Counted from the stretch's first letter, positions 10,235-21,103 are shown. The stretch is DNA of 36,311 nt from Lactarius indigo (GCA_025766275.1 JAFKAC010000272.1:1-36311); one strand, 5' to 3'. Numbers and translations: made by a program. Notes: generated by a model not told the origin, from the letters alone.

Positions 10235-13046
10235 TTATGCATGTGCATGATACTCTTCTACGATTTCTATTTCCATATCTGATCCCCCCTCATCATCAGC
10301 ACTCACATGTTCTCGGTTCTCTTCCACTATTTCTATGTCCGAATCCGATCCCCAGTCAGAGTCATCGGAATGTGCCACAAATTCATCAGAATTTGCTACA
10401 CACTCATCAGAGTTGTCCTTGGAGTTGTTCCCAAACAACCAAACCCGATTGGCATCCTGCACTAGGGTCTGATTGAGTGCGATTCGTACCACAGGTTTGT
10501 TGTCATCAAATGGGAGGTGCGTCCATTGCGGTCCCGTCACCTTCTTTGTGTTCCATACTCGATCTGTGTCTGTCAATGGGAGCCATTGGAAAGGTCCTGA
10601 ATTCTTTCCAAATCGATCTGCGGACAATTTTGGAATCATCCTCAGTCAACCTCTCCATCAGAGTGTTCCACAATTGAAAGTATAGCATATACGGGAAGTT
10701 TTGGAAGCGTGTTGGGGGCACAAATCCCTTTGATGGGAAAAACCTTCTGAACTGGAGGTTCTCCCAGTCCTTGGGACTCACGACCTTGACTACCACTCGA
10801 GAGAACAGCCTCCGAAGGTCGGTGTTCTTGAAGATCTTGGTGGTTGCTTCTTTCCGCTCTTCATTTGTCATGAGTAGATGGCTTGATTCACGGTTGGACC
10901 TGCGATTGGGTGCATTTTCGAGGAGATCGTAAGGGAACTGCCTCCAGATCCGTGCGATGATATCGTCGATGCTTTCTGAGCCACCCTGACCTTCATCCGT
11001 CTGATCTACATCCAGAGGGGCAATATCAGGACCGGCCTCTTGAGGCAGGGGCATCATGGCAATGCCTTGATCACTGAGGGTCCTATCTCGAGCTTTCAAC
11101 TCTTCATCAGCCACGACATGCCGTATGTCTACAGGATGCTTCCGACGGTTTTGAATGCGGTTTTTGTTCCTCTCCTGTGAATTACCGTGCCAGGACTTGA
11201 CATTGAATCTGATGTTGAAGTCTTGCTCATCGGCGATGCCATACAGCCAGCAAATGGAATCCATGGCAATACTGTCACCTCCTCCCATTCGCAGAGCAAC
11301 TCCTTGCTGTAGTGTGATGCCTGAGATGAAATAGAGACCATGGGCCAGCATAATGGGCACCGGGTCAGAATCCTCATGAGGCTCCGTTTCGTAGAGGTTC
11401 CAGCAACAAGTTCGTGTGAGCTCTGTCTCCGCTCGCCCTTCTGCTGGACGGTAGTTGATGGCATTCAACATGTAGATGAGGATGGCACCAAGGGTGAGTG
11501 ACGAGCGCATCGGTCTGTATCGGACTGGTGTCTCCATCAACATACCCAGTGCAGTATATATTGCACCCATGCGAAAATATTTGAAGTGCCTAGATATCAT
11601 ATGAGGATGACCATGCATAAATTGACGGAAGATCTCACCACCACATAATTGGCGACAATGTGTAAGTCCACCCTGCGATAATGTCCTCAGGTGCACTTCT
11701 AAGAGCATCTTGGGCGAGTACCAATGGGACGCGAATTTCGAGACGAGCGCAACCTTCTTGGGGTTTCTGGCCCATGCTACCAGCACAAGCCTTGTATGTC
11801 TCCGACATTTTTTCGAGCTGGTCTACCAGCTTCTCGAGCATCTTCGGGAAGAGCTCCTTGCACCTCCGGCGCCTCCAGATACCTTGGTGGAGCTGATATG
11901 TTGGGCATTTGTCTGTGGTGTAGACATTGATGTAGTTGATGTCATTCCTCCCCCCGAATGGGCCAGGTTCGCAACGGAAGCCCGCAAAGTCATCCAGTTG
12001 GGAGACATTGTCGAGATGGAACGTCTTTCGTCTCTGCAATGCCGCTATCTCTGCATCGCTCAACAAAGGCATCAGGTACCTGAGAATTGCTGGGTGGCAG
12101 TGTCTTGACCATTGAACGACCATTCCCGGATCATAGACCTCCAGTCCAACGTCGACAAGCCAGTTATCTTGGTCAATACGTGCTGTATCCACATGCTCAA
12201 AGAATGTATTGAAGGCTTCTTCAGGAAGTGTTCCTTCGTCATCATGAGCAGTACCACCTTTGAGCCCTCTAAGTTCATGTCCGAAATATGCCATCTCAAA
12301 TTCGGGGATGTCGTCCAGACGATTTGTCAGAGCCGTACAAAACTCTACGAGGAAGATAGGAGGGACCGCCAAAGAGCCAAGGTGTCGACGGCCAGCAGTA
12401 TCCTGTGATTGTACCATGGCACTGTGATAGTTGACAGGCCAATGGCTCGCCTGGGTTGGTATGACCTCCATGACTGCAGGCCGGATGCAGTCATCATAGA
12501 GTTTTGCGAGTTGCTCCTGGCGCAGGCATGGCATCACAGATGCACTGTACAGACTTGGGAAGAATATCCTTGTGAGATGCCTACTCCCGACAGTACCGAA
12601 GGCGCAATTAGGGATTTTCTCGAGGGGGGCATAGGTCACCTTTCCCTGAGAATCGATGGAGTAAGGACAAAGTACAACTATGTTACCAAGGATATACAGT
12701 ACTCACATCTGGTAAAAAAATTGGACCTTTGACATGGTTTGGTTTCGTAAGGGTGTCCCTAAAACTTGCAACTGGAAAAACATTGAATGGACTCGTGTAA
12801 GGCAAGTTGCGAGTAACCCCAATGGCAGAATCAAAGTCTCTTGTGAAACGTGGTATAGCCGGGGGATGGAGCCCTTGTCTAGCATTGATGGAGGCACTGG
12901 TGTGGTACTTGATCAATGAGGAATCGACCACAGAGAGCAGTGTTAATGTATTCCATTGGCTCGCGTGATGCAGCATCTTCCATCAAGATGGTGAACTCTT
13001 CGAGGGTGAACTGCTCGGTGGGCAATGTGTTGTGTGGGAAGGCCAT
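10235..13046 (-). CDS. Unrecognised fungal protein, ~900 codons, one intron, three apparent frameshifts
   Basis: I do not recognise this protein. Translation starts at the ATG at 13046 (AAAATGGCC context; MAFPHNTLPTEQFTLEEFT), about 100 nt after a TATA box. A GT-AG intron (12706-12646) joins ...GPIFLPD to GKVTYAPLEK in phase 0. Three single-base frame changes are needed: near 12900, near 11650 (…SPIMWW to GEIFRQF) and near 10640-10600 (…LTEDDSK to GPFQWLPL). Between them the frames are long and protein-like. A Lys/Glu-rich helix (LVDQLEKMSETYK) and a basic patch (RNKNRIQNRRKH) are visible. The last ~65 residues are strongly acidic (NSDECVANSDEF, DWGSDSDIEIVEE), as in nuclear or chaperone-like tails; that role is inference. 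No transposase, RT or kinase motif is seen. It is either a decaying gene or an intact one with sequencing indels. Confidence 0.6.
12646..12706 (-). other. Spliceosomal intron (61 bp)
   Basis: In gene sense the donor is GTGAGT and the acceptor is TTCTCAG. A CTTAC stretch about 20 nt before the acceptor could serve as branch site. Removal keeps the reading frame (phase 0), and the length is typical of basidiomycete introns. Confidence 0.7.
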
Positions 13047-13146
13047 TTTTCGAATAGATTATGAAGGAGGAATGCCTGAGGGAAACCTGAGAGGTGCTCA
13101 AATGGGGGGAAAGAAGATGCAATGAGGTCAGCTGACTGTCAAAGAC

Positions 13147-13155
13147 TTTATAAAC
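13147..13155 (-). promoter_or_regulatory. TATA box of the 13046 gene
   Basis: TTTATAAAG on the minus strand, about 100 nt upstream of the ATG at 13046. The intervening stretch is rich in pyrimidines (TCTTTCCCCCC), as is common before fungal transcription starts. Confidence 0.5.
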
Positions 13156-13454
13156 CATGGGGGTATGTGGGCAGTTGTTTTTTTCACAGTGCTTTTTAGG
13201 TATAGGCCGTGACCAGGAGGGTCATTGCCAAGATGGGTTAGATAGAACGTAGTTTACTTGACATAAATTTGCAAAATATGTTAGAGTACCTAGGTAGTTA
13301 TAGAGTCATATGCGGGATGTGTGAGCTCATCGGTACGTTCTACTTGATCTGCCACAAGGTGTGTGGAAATAAGCAAACCAATGTTGGCCTGGCTGAGTAA
13401 TCGATTTGTCTAGTAAGCCACTATGGTTATCCTGTGGGGGCACACATGGACCCA
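13156..13454. other. Gene-free upstream region
   Basis: This is sequence between the TATA box of the minus-strand gene and satellite block 3. I find no ORF, RNA gene or element boundary. Confidence 0.4.
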
Positions 13455-15377
13455 TTCCAGGCCTGTGTAAGTTAGTCCAGTTGGACAAGGCACGACACAT
13501 AGTTTAACACAGGGAAGGGATCTTGAGAGTCAGGACGTGATGTGTGTACAGGCGTCCAGGACGCCACACACATACACACAGACCAGCTCTATCCAGTACA
13601 CATAGTCCAGGTTTGGTCCAGTGACAAGACATGACATATATAACATACTGGATGTTTGAGAGTCAGAGCGTGATGCGTGTACGGGCAGTCCAGGACGCCA
13701 CGCACATACACACAGACCAGCTCTATCCAGTACACATAGTCCAGGTTTGGTCCAGTGACAAGACATGACATATATGACATACTGGATGTTTGAAAGTGAG
13801 GACGTGATGCGTGTACGGGCGTCCAGGACGCCACACACATACACACAGACCAGCTCTATCCAGTACGCATAGTCCAGGTTTGGTCCAGTGACAAGACATG
13901 ACATATATGACATACTGGATGTTTGAAAGTGAGGACGTGATGCGTGTACGGGCGTCCAGGACGCCACACACATACACACAGACCAGCTCTATCCAGTACA
14001 CATAGTCCAGGTTTGGTCCAGTGACAAGACATGACATATATGACATACTGGATGTTTGAGAGTCAGAGCGTGATGCGTGTACGGGCGTCCAGGACGCCAC
14101 GCACATACACACAGACCAGCTCTTTCCAGTACACATAGTCCAGGTTTGGTCCAGTGACAAGACATGACATATATGACATACTGGATGTTTGAGAGTCAGG
14201 ATGTAATGTGTGCACAGGCGTCCAAGACGCCACATACACACACACACACAGACCAGCTCTTTCCAGTACACATAGTCCAGGTTTGGTCCAGTGACAAGAC
14301 ATGACATATATGACATACTGGATGTTTGAAAGTGAGGACGTGATGCGTGTACGGGCGTCCAGGACGCCACACACATACACACAGACCAGCTCTTTCCAGT
14401 ACACATAGTCCAGGTTTGGTCCAGTGACAAGACATGACATATATGACATACTGGATGTTTGAAAGTGAGGACGTGATGCGTGTACGGGCGTCCAGGACGC
14501 CACACACATACACACAGACCAGCTCTATCCAGTACACATAGTCCAGGTTTGGTCCAGTGACAAGACATGACATATATGACATACTGGATGTTTGAAAGTG
14601 AGGACGTGATGCGTGTACGGGCGTCCAGGACGCCACACACATACACACAGACCAGCTCTATCCAGTACACATAGTCCAGGTTTGGTCCAGTGACAAGACA
14701 TGACATATATGACATACTGGATGTTTGAAAGTGAGGACGTGATGCGTGTACGGGCGTCCAGGACGCCACACACATACACACAGACCAGCTCTATCCAGTA
14801 CACATAGTCCAGGTTTGGTCCAGTGACAAGACATGACATATATGACATACTGGATGTTTGAAAGTGAGGACGTGATGCGTGTACGGGCGTCCAGGACGCC
14901 ACACACATACACACAGACCAGCTCTATCCAGTACGCATAGTCCAGGTTTGGTCCAGTGACAAGACATGACATATATTACATACTGGATGTTTGAAAGTGA
15001 GGACGTGATGCGTGTACGGGCGTCCAGGACGCCACACACATACACACAGACCAGCTCTATCCAGTACGCATAGTCCAGGTTTGGTCCAGTGACAAGACAT
15101 GACATATATGACATACTGGATGTTTGAGAGTCAGAGCGTGATGTGTGTACGGGCGTCCAGGACGCCACGCACATACACACAGACCAGCTCTTTCCAGTAC
15201 ACATAGTCCAGGTTTGGTCCAGTGACAAGACATGACATATATGACATACTGGATGTTTGAGAGTCAGGATGTAATGTGTGCACAGGCGTCCAAGACGCCA
15301 CATACACACACACAGAGACCAGCTCTTTCCAGTACACATAGTCCAGGTTTGGTCCAGTGACAAGACAAGACATACAT
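13455..15377 (+). repeat. SatA satellite, block 3: 14 x 133-bp tandem array
   Basis: Palindromes start at 13552, 13685, 13818, 13951, 14084, 14217, 14354, 14487, 14620, 14753, 14886, 15019, 15152 and 15285. Spacing is exactly 133 bp except one 137-bp unit with an expanded CA run. Monomers are nearly identical internally, unlike blocks 1 and 2. The palindrome is GGCGTCCAGGACGCC in most, GGCGTCCAAGACGCC in two and broken in one (13685). The first monomer resembles block 1 monomers. Because 133 is not a multiple of three and all minus frames lack stops, open frames up to ~350 codons run through the array; I treat these as by-products. Confidence 0.95.
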
Positions 15378-16109
15378 AACCCAGGTGGAAGTGTAGTGCG
15401 TGTGGGTCGTTGCCTGGTCTGAGCAGGATGGCGGCAGCGCCGACCTTCCCTTCATGTGCCGAGCCATCTGAGTAGAATTTGATTTCCTTGCTCCCTTCTT
15501 TGTCAGCTTTCTTGGATGCTTCTTTGTTGCTCACTATTTCAATGCTCAATGGTCTCCTGTGTGCCGTTGCTGGGTTTGTTCCTATGGCCGGAATTGTTTC
15601 GAATTCGTTTGGCTTGATGTTGAACGTTTGCATGAGGTCGTGAAGGGGGACTTGTGTCTCTTGATGTTCTTGTTTGTGGCTTTTCTTGTGGGTTTGTAAA
15701 GGGGGTGCTCCAGAGGTAGCGTTGCGATGCGGGATGTTTCCCTGAAGAGATGTTTTTCTATTTTGAGCTGCATCGGGATGGTGTCTGCATGTGCGTTAAG
15801 CGTGTCAGTTGGAGAGGTGCGAAGCCCGCCTGTGATGGCTAGGCTGCCGTCTCTTTGTACGGAGTTCAGCTTGTTTCTTCGTCTTTTTATCTTCCCAATT
15901 TCACTTGATGTTTCGTTCTTTGCGGCGTGACTTCCCCATACGTCAACCGCGTATAACGTCCTTGGTATTGCGACTCCAATGTAGAGTTGATGCGCGCGGT
16001 TCGGGATGATACCACAGCTTGGTGCCGCTGCAAGGATCAGTACTTTACTACACTTGCCTGACACATACAGACACCCCAGCCACCTCAGTATCAATACCAA
16101 CGCCACCAA
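15378..16109 (-). pseudogene. LINE (non-LTR retrotransposon) fragment: RT C-terminal part and RNase H start
   Basis: The first part encodes LYIGVAIPRTLYAVDVWG, LNSVQRDGSLAITGGLRTSP and PMQLKIEKHLFRETSRIATL. This is the region after the RT palm seen in fungal LINEs of the Tad1/I type (family knowledge). The second part has KFYSDGSAHEGKVGAAAIL, the start of an RNase H domain with its DGS motif. A single-base shift in a C run near 15645 separates the two. The fragment lacks endonuclease and RT catalytic regions upstream, and is cut off inside RNase H at 15378 where SatA begins. It is a dead internal fragment. Confidence 0.82.
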
Positions 16110-17731
16110 GCCTCGCCGTCACCTACTAGCACGCGTTGGCTCCTCATATAAGCACTTCTAATATGTACTTTGCTTGTTATATAAGACCTCGAGCCTGATT
16201 TCACATTGGTATTGGCCTTCGGACTGATACTATCCCATTCTCAAACGTGTGAGCTGCCTCTGAACGGAATCGTACCATTTTACTACCGCATGACCTACTG
16301 TATCGATTATCGTCTCTGTTATCCTCTGTCAACGTCTTTCCCTTGGGTTGACTTCTTCATACTTATACTCCCTACACCCCTACACCTTGATGAGTTTCTT
16401 GCAAGGCTCCGGAGCGGTCTCAAGGCCCCAAGACCTGGGACAGACCTAACAGGCCATTTGATGTCGATTGACTGACTTCTCCGACCACAGCTCTTGGCAC
16501 TATCAAGAGCCCTGTAGTGAGTCCCTCTTCTTGATGCCACTCTCCATGGACTCGTGTCTTGACTTCTTTCAATCTGGCTGAATTTCAACGATCTCACCCA
16601 CTCGAACCAACCTGAACCCTGGCTTCTTCTAGGACCTGTATACGTACACAAACTGCCTGCACTTCCGAGTCAGCACGTGTGAGTTCCAAATGGCGATGCC
16701 AGTGCGATTCGTGCTTGCAGTAATACACATAGCTCATGGCTGGCTAGGTTAAACTGTCATTTTGCATCTCCTAGTTACTTTCCCGCACCGCACTGGCGGA
16801 CCAGACATTCCCGCACTCCGGCCAGTATACCTTCCCCTTGTCTTGTGACCCCGCTGGGTTTCTCCCTGGCCTCCACTACACATTGAGATCTACATCTCTG
16901 TTTGACAGTGTAAAAACTTCTTGTATCTACACCTATTAAGTCAGCAAATATTAGTTCCTTTTCCCTCAGGGCTTAGAGCTCTGTAGGGCAAGTTCGTCTT
17001 GTTCTCATCGTCCCCCAGTGTGCCGCACCTTCGCGCGCCCTCAGTTCCTTTGGAGCGACACGTCTCTGATTCAAACAAACCACTATACGAAGTTACGAGC
17101 CCCGCAAAGGCCTGCACGACCTGAAACATGGCTTCACGCCCCCCCCTCCAGAACCCAATGTATCCCTAGGCTGCACATAGAAGTGCCCATTGGCAGTTTA
17201 GGGTATCAGTAGGGCATTTTCCAGCAGATAAGATCCTGAAAACATGTAAGCACAGTAGGCAATTGAGTAAGATTGTTGTATACAGAGATTGTCATCAAAT
17301 ACAGTGATTACTGCGAAGATTATTCAGTTCAAATATAGTTATACAGAGCGATGGCACTACATTGGGTTCTGTGCCACAATGCACATGAAAGATGTGTAGA
17401 GAACTATGAGTCAGTGAGAGCGGGAAAAGCTCTGTGCACACAAGACGGGGATGCGAAAAGTGACTGTAAGAAAGTAAAGAGGGCGAGAAAGCGTGCACTA
17501 CAGACCTTGTGATGGTGCCTTTGACCAAGACTGACCCTGACAAGCTTTGCAGTCATTCAAGAAGAGCAAGTGAGACCAAGAGTAAGTACGATGTGGGGAA
17601 TTATGTCCTTTATTGAGCACAAAAGCTGAGCCTTATACACATCGAGTACATGTAAGGGTGAGCAGAGCAATTTCAAAATGCCAAGTTGGCCGGTATGAGG
17701 CGAAGCGAGGGACGAGCAGTACCTTAGAGTA
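16110..17731. other. Unassigned region
   Basis: A TATA-like TTATATAAGACC lies at about 16178-16189 on the plus strand, but no convincing gene follows. The longest downstream frame (16206-16475) begins too close to it and shows no recognisable motif. I find no element ends, tRNA or tandem repeat in this stretch. Confidence 0.3.
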
Positions 17732-18427
17732 TTGTCTTTGAGTGAACGGGCGAAGTGGCACATCCTCATTCCTCTCTTGCGTGCTGCCACCTGTCTGCCC
17801 ACCTTTTCAACTGGTCTGAAGAACCTGGATCCTATCTTTTTTAGAGAGAGAACAGCCCTTTCTTCTGAAATACTATTCCATCGACAAGTGTTGGGGCGGA
17901 TAATACTTCTCGAGATAAACAAAGGTCGACGCCCACCAGGCTTCGTTCCACTCACTGAAGAGGCCGCTCAGCTACTGAGAGAGGTGCAGGGCGAGATGGC
18001 TCGCCTGAAATCCCAACTCCTGTAGAACCAAGTCGGCAAAGAGGAGCTAGACCGGCTAGTGCTGGGAGAGAAGGCTGCTCGCATGTCCCTGCATGACAGA
18101 GAGACTGTGGAACAGCTGCAACTGGCCAAACTTATCCTGACAGTCGCCGTTTGCGCTGCCGACGTGCACTGCCACTCCCTCTCCCGCCACCGGGCATGCT
18201 CCAGTGTGTCGCTCACCGTTTGCGCTGCCCAAATGGTGCTGCCGTCTTCCTCTCACCGCTGGCCTTTGCCCCGCGACGCTCACCGTTTGCCCTGTCCTTC
18301 CGTGTCTTTGGTTTCGTTGACGGAGTCTGTTCGCCGGTGCACCACTCCCAGGATCGGGCGAACGGTGCCACCTATTACAGTCAAAAAGCGCCCCAAGGCC
18401 AGCACGCCTGGGGACCCAGAAGCATGA
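17732..18427 (+). pseudogene. Possible coiled-coil protein relic
   Basis: One plus frame encodes GFVPLTEEAAQLLREVQGE and on to MARLKSQLL, then a TAG at 18023-18025, and continues in the same frame with NQVGKEELDRLVLGEKAARM and HDRETVEQLQLAKL. The periodic Leu/Glu/Lys/Arg spacing on both sides of the stop suggests one coiled coil broken by a nonsense change (a CAG Gln codon would differ by one base). Beyond about 18130 the reading becomes Cys/His/Ser-rich and probably is not coding. The family is unknown. Confidence 0.3.
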
Positions 18428-19010
18428 CACTACTCTACAGTGACGTGCGTGTCATGAGACAAGTTGGACGGCGTATATGAGTGGTGGCACTCCCGGGGAC
18501 TCGGACAGATGGTGCTACCTACCACGATCAAAGGGCAGGACACAAGTCCGGCGCACCCGGGATGGCACTACTCCACAGTGGCCTCTGCATGTCGTGAGAT
18601 GGGTCGAAGGGTGCATGCGAGTGGCGCAGCACTCTTAGGGACTCGAGTAGACAAGTGGCAGTACTCCCGAGGACTCTGACAGATGGTGCTACCTATTGCG
18701 GTTGATGGGCACATGCAAGTCCGACATGCCCAGGGCTCGGATAATTGGCACTACTCTACAGTTGCGTGTCGAGTCGCGAGACGGGTCGAACGATGCACGC
18801 GAATGGCGGCACCTATGAGGACTCGAACGGGTGACGCTACCTACCACGGTCGAAGGCACACCCGAGCCCGGCAAGCATCGGCTTACGCCACTCTACAGTG
18901 GCCTCTGCGTGTCGCGAGATACGCAGAACAGCACACGCAAGTGGCGGCGGCACTCCTGGGGGCTCAGACGAACGATGCTACCTTCACGTCAGGTGGTATG
19001 CGGAGGTGTG
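18340..19010 (+). repeat. Degenerate tandem repeat, ~150-bp unit
   Basis: About 4.5 units. The shared segment GACTC-GACAGATGGTGCTACCTACC recurs in variants near 18350, 18499, 18672, 18821 and 18962, and ACTACTCTACAGTGGCCTCTGCGTGTCG-like segments recur between them. Spacing is 141-173 bp and divergence is high, so this is an old array unrelated in sequence to SatA. Confidence 0.65.
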
Positions 19011-19428
19011 CGCCCCGAATAGTCATAGTGTGCCGGTTGGAGCTAGCTCGCCAACAGAGATGAGGGGTGGTGCGAACACAGGGAGGCGCGCACTCTGGAT
19101 AAAAATATCTAGAGTACAGCGCGTACAGCGTGTCACGGTAGGTTCAAGTCATCCAAGCCATCCAAACCAATACTGCATGCAGTCTGGAAGCATGAACACG
19201 AATTCGTGGACACGACGACCATGTGGGATAATTATCCCCTGCAGAAGATTGGAAGGTCGTGGCGAGGGAAGACATGGTAGTAGAGGGAAAGAAAGTGAAG
19301 ACGTGTCGCGTCGCGCAAATTAGCTGAATCCGTCACGCAAAGTCACGTGACCGCTGCGTCATTTCCTTTAGGAAATGATTGCTAATCAAATTCGAAACGT
19401 TTGTACTGTTTCTTTTTTTTTTAGAAGG
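19011..19428. other. Unassigned region before hairpin
   Basis: No gene is recognised here. A short palindrome CATTTCCTTTAGGAAATG lies near 19359-19376, and a run of T follows near 19411-19422. Confidence 0.3.
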
Positions 19429-19493
19429 GCACTTTTATTTTAGATATCTAGTTTGTCTACGTGTAGACGACTAAATACCCGTAAATAAAGTGC
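19429..19493. repeat. 65-bp imperfect hairpin
   Basis: The outer arms GCACTTTTATTT and AAATAAAGTGC and the inner arms GTCTAC and GTAGAC share the same centre (about 19461). Such structures occur at transposon ends or as cruciforms; no partner copy is visible in the window. Confidence 0.5.
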
Positions 19494-19817
19494 TAAGTAG
19501 TAGGAGATTTACCATCAGCTCTACCTAGCACACTGTGTTGCCGGGCCTAGAGGGGAACCGGTTTGTGAGGGAAAATGCGCTTACGCACATCCCTGGTAGG
19601 GGGGATAGTGTGGGACTCAGACACAGGGCAGCCGCGGTTAGGTGCAGTGTGGTCTCCTACCCACTAAAACCTCACAGATCTCGAGCCAGTTGGGGGGGGG
19701 GGCTCTGGGTGGAAGATGTATAGAGTTTTACGGAGGCGGGCAGCTGGATAGGTGAACAATGTGTGAGTGGGAGTTCCTGAGGAGAGCGTATGCTCCTCTC
19801 TCCTAGATATTATTCAT

Positions 19818-19854
19818 AGATAATCGTTTAACTACGCTAATATTACGATTATCT
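19818..19854. repeat. AT-rich stem-loop with TAATATTAC in the loop
   Basis: Perfect 9-bp arms AGATAATCG and CGATTATCT enclose a 19-nt loop. The loop and first stem base contain TAATATTAC (19838-19846). No Rep-like gene is seen nearby. Confidence 0.4.
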
Positions 19855-19864
19855 AATATGTCAA

Positions 19865-20375
19865 TCTAGCCTCAGTTTGCCGGACTTTGTCCGTTCCGGG
19901 CCGTAGCCCAACAAGACGTGTTTCCAGGTGGCTTTGACAGTTTTGTTTTCTTCGTCAGAGGCTTCCAGGGTGTTTGTGTTGGTGAGCAGTGAGCTGACGT
20001 GTCCAGTTTGTCCTTGCTTGGATATTGTATATTCATGTTTGGTGGTGGTTGCTGTGCTGTTGTGTCGAATTGACTGACGTGTCTATTTGGCAACTGTTTT
20101 GTTACGGTTTCACCCTCACGACCTCGACAAACGGCGGTACGAAGGACACAATCACGTGAAGAAAGGAAAATGACGAAGAAAAGGCTGAGATAAGCCATAA
20201 ATCAAGAGATAAGTGCCCCGGCCCACGATTCCACTGGACCTTCTGCAATGACGCGCAGAATTGTAGGTTCCACCGGCCCGGTTAAAGCAATAACAACATT
20301 ATATATAGACGAATGATAACTGGGTTCAGGGTTCACTGTGGGTTCTGGGTCTATTTGACTTAGGGTTACCGCGTA
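19865..20375. other. Unassigned region with a short minus-strand frame
   Basis: A minus-strand frame of ~108 codons (20198-19872) begins with a hydrophobic stretch (MAYLSLFFVIFL) and is Pro/Lys/Thr-rich after that. I recognise no family and cannot show that it is a gene. The rest contains no recognisable feature. Confidence 0.2.
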
Positions 20376-20765
20376 TATCCAAGTAATGGTCCCGCGTTTG
20401 ACCATCATTGACAAACGCGGGACCATTACTTGGCCCGCGTTTGACCATCATGGTCAGACGCGGGGCCATTACTTGGCCCGCGTTTGACCATCATTGACAA
20501 ACGCGGGACCATTACTTGGCCCGCGTTTGACCATCATTGACAAACGCGGGACCATTACTTGGCCCGCGTTTGACCATCATGGTCAGACGGGGCCATTACT
20601 TGGCCCGCGTTTGACCATCATTGACAAACACGGGACCATTACTTGGCCCGCGTTTGACCATGATGGTCAAACGCGGGACCATTACTTGGCCCGCATTTGA
20701 CCATCATGGTCATATGCGGGATGATTACTTGGCCCGCGTTTGACCATGATGGTCAAATGCGGGCC
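20376..20765. repeat. Tandem array of 31-bp palindromes (~43-bp unit, ~9 units)
   Basis: Each unit has 15-bp arms CCCGCGTTTGACCAT and ATGGTCAAACGCGGG around one central base (some units have ATTGACAAACGCGGG), joined by a linker ACCATTACTTGG. Units lie about every 42-44 bp. The first unit plus both flanking linkers forms a 55-bp palindrome. The same palindrome appears again inside the fold-back structure to the right. Confidence 0.92.
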
Positions 20766-21091
20766 TCCAAAGTTGATCTGTATCAATAGAAGGGTGATAT
20801 TTGTACTCGAAATATATGTTTTATTGTATTTCGAGTTGAATGGCATATTCAGGGTGCCAGTACGGTCCCGCGTTTGTCCATCATGCCTAAACGCGGGACA
20901 TTATTACATGGTCCCCATATATACATATTGAATAAATAAATGAGGGGCCATAACTTGACCAGCGTTTAGACACAATGGACAAACGCGGGATCGTATGGGC
21001 ACCCTGAACATGCCATTCAACTCGAAATACAATAAAACATATATTTTGAGTACAAATATCACCCTTCTATTGATACAGATCAACTTTGAAG
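20766..21091. repeat. Fold-back 1: ~114-bp inverted repeats, ~98-nt loop
   Basis: The left arm 20766-20879 (CCAAAGTTGATCTGTATCAA...) pairs with the right arm 20978-21091 (...TTGATACAGATCAACTTTG) with few mismatches. The inner ends carry a copy of the CGCGTTTG-type palindrome sequence, which links this structure to the palindrome array beside it. No coding sequence is present. Confidence 0.9.
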
Positions 21092-21103
21092 GCTCATGTT
21101 TAT

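Noticed and set aside
10600..10690. A second intron in the host gene explaining the frame change near 10640
   Set aside because: The available GT...AG pairs are 33 nt (too short) or 75 nt (keeps the same frame), so a single-base shift fits better.
13530..15633. Long minus-strand open frames (up to ~350 codons) across satellite block 3
   Set aside because: They are by-products of a stop-free 133-bp monomer; the same peptide cycles through all frames and no start, promoter or domain supports a gene.
16206..16475. 89-codon plus-strand gene after a TATA-like box
   Set aside because: The ATG lies too close to the box to leave a leader, and the sequence has no recognisable features.
19135..19160. 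tRNA B box at GGTTCAAGTCATCC
   Set aside because: No A box at proper spacing and no foldable arms.
20330..20375. Telomere repeat near TTAGGGTT and GGGTTCAGGGTTC
   Set aside because: Only one TTAGGG is present and there is no tandem run.
20376..20765. CRISPR array
   Set aside because: Spacers are constant rather than unique, the unit is itself a full palindrome and the genome is fungal.
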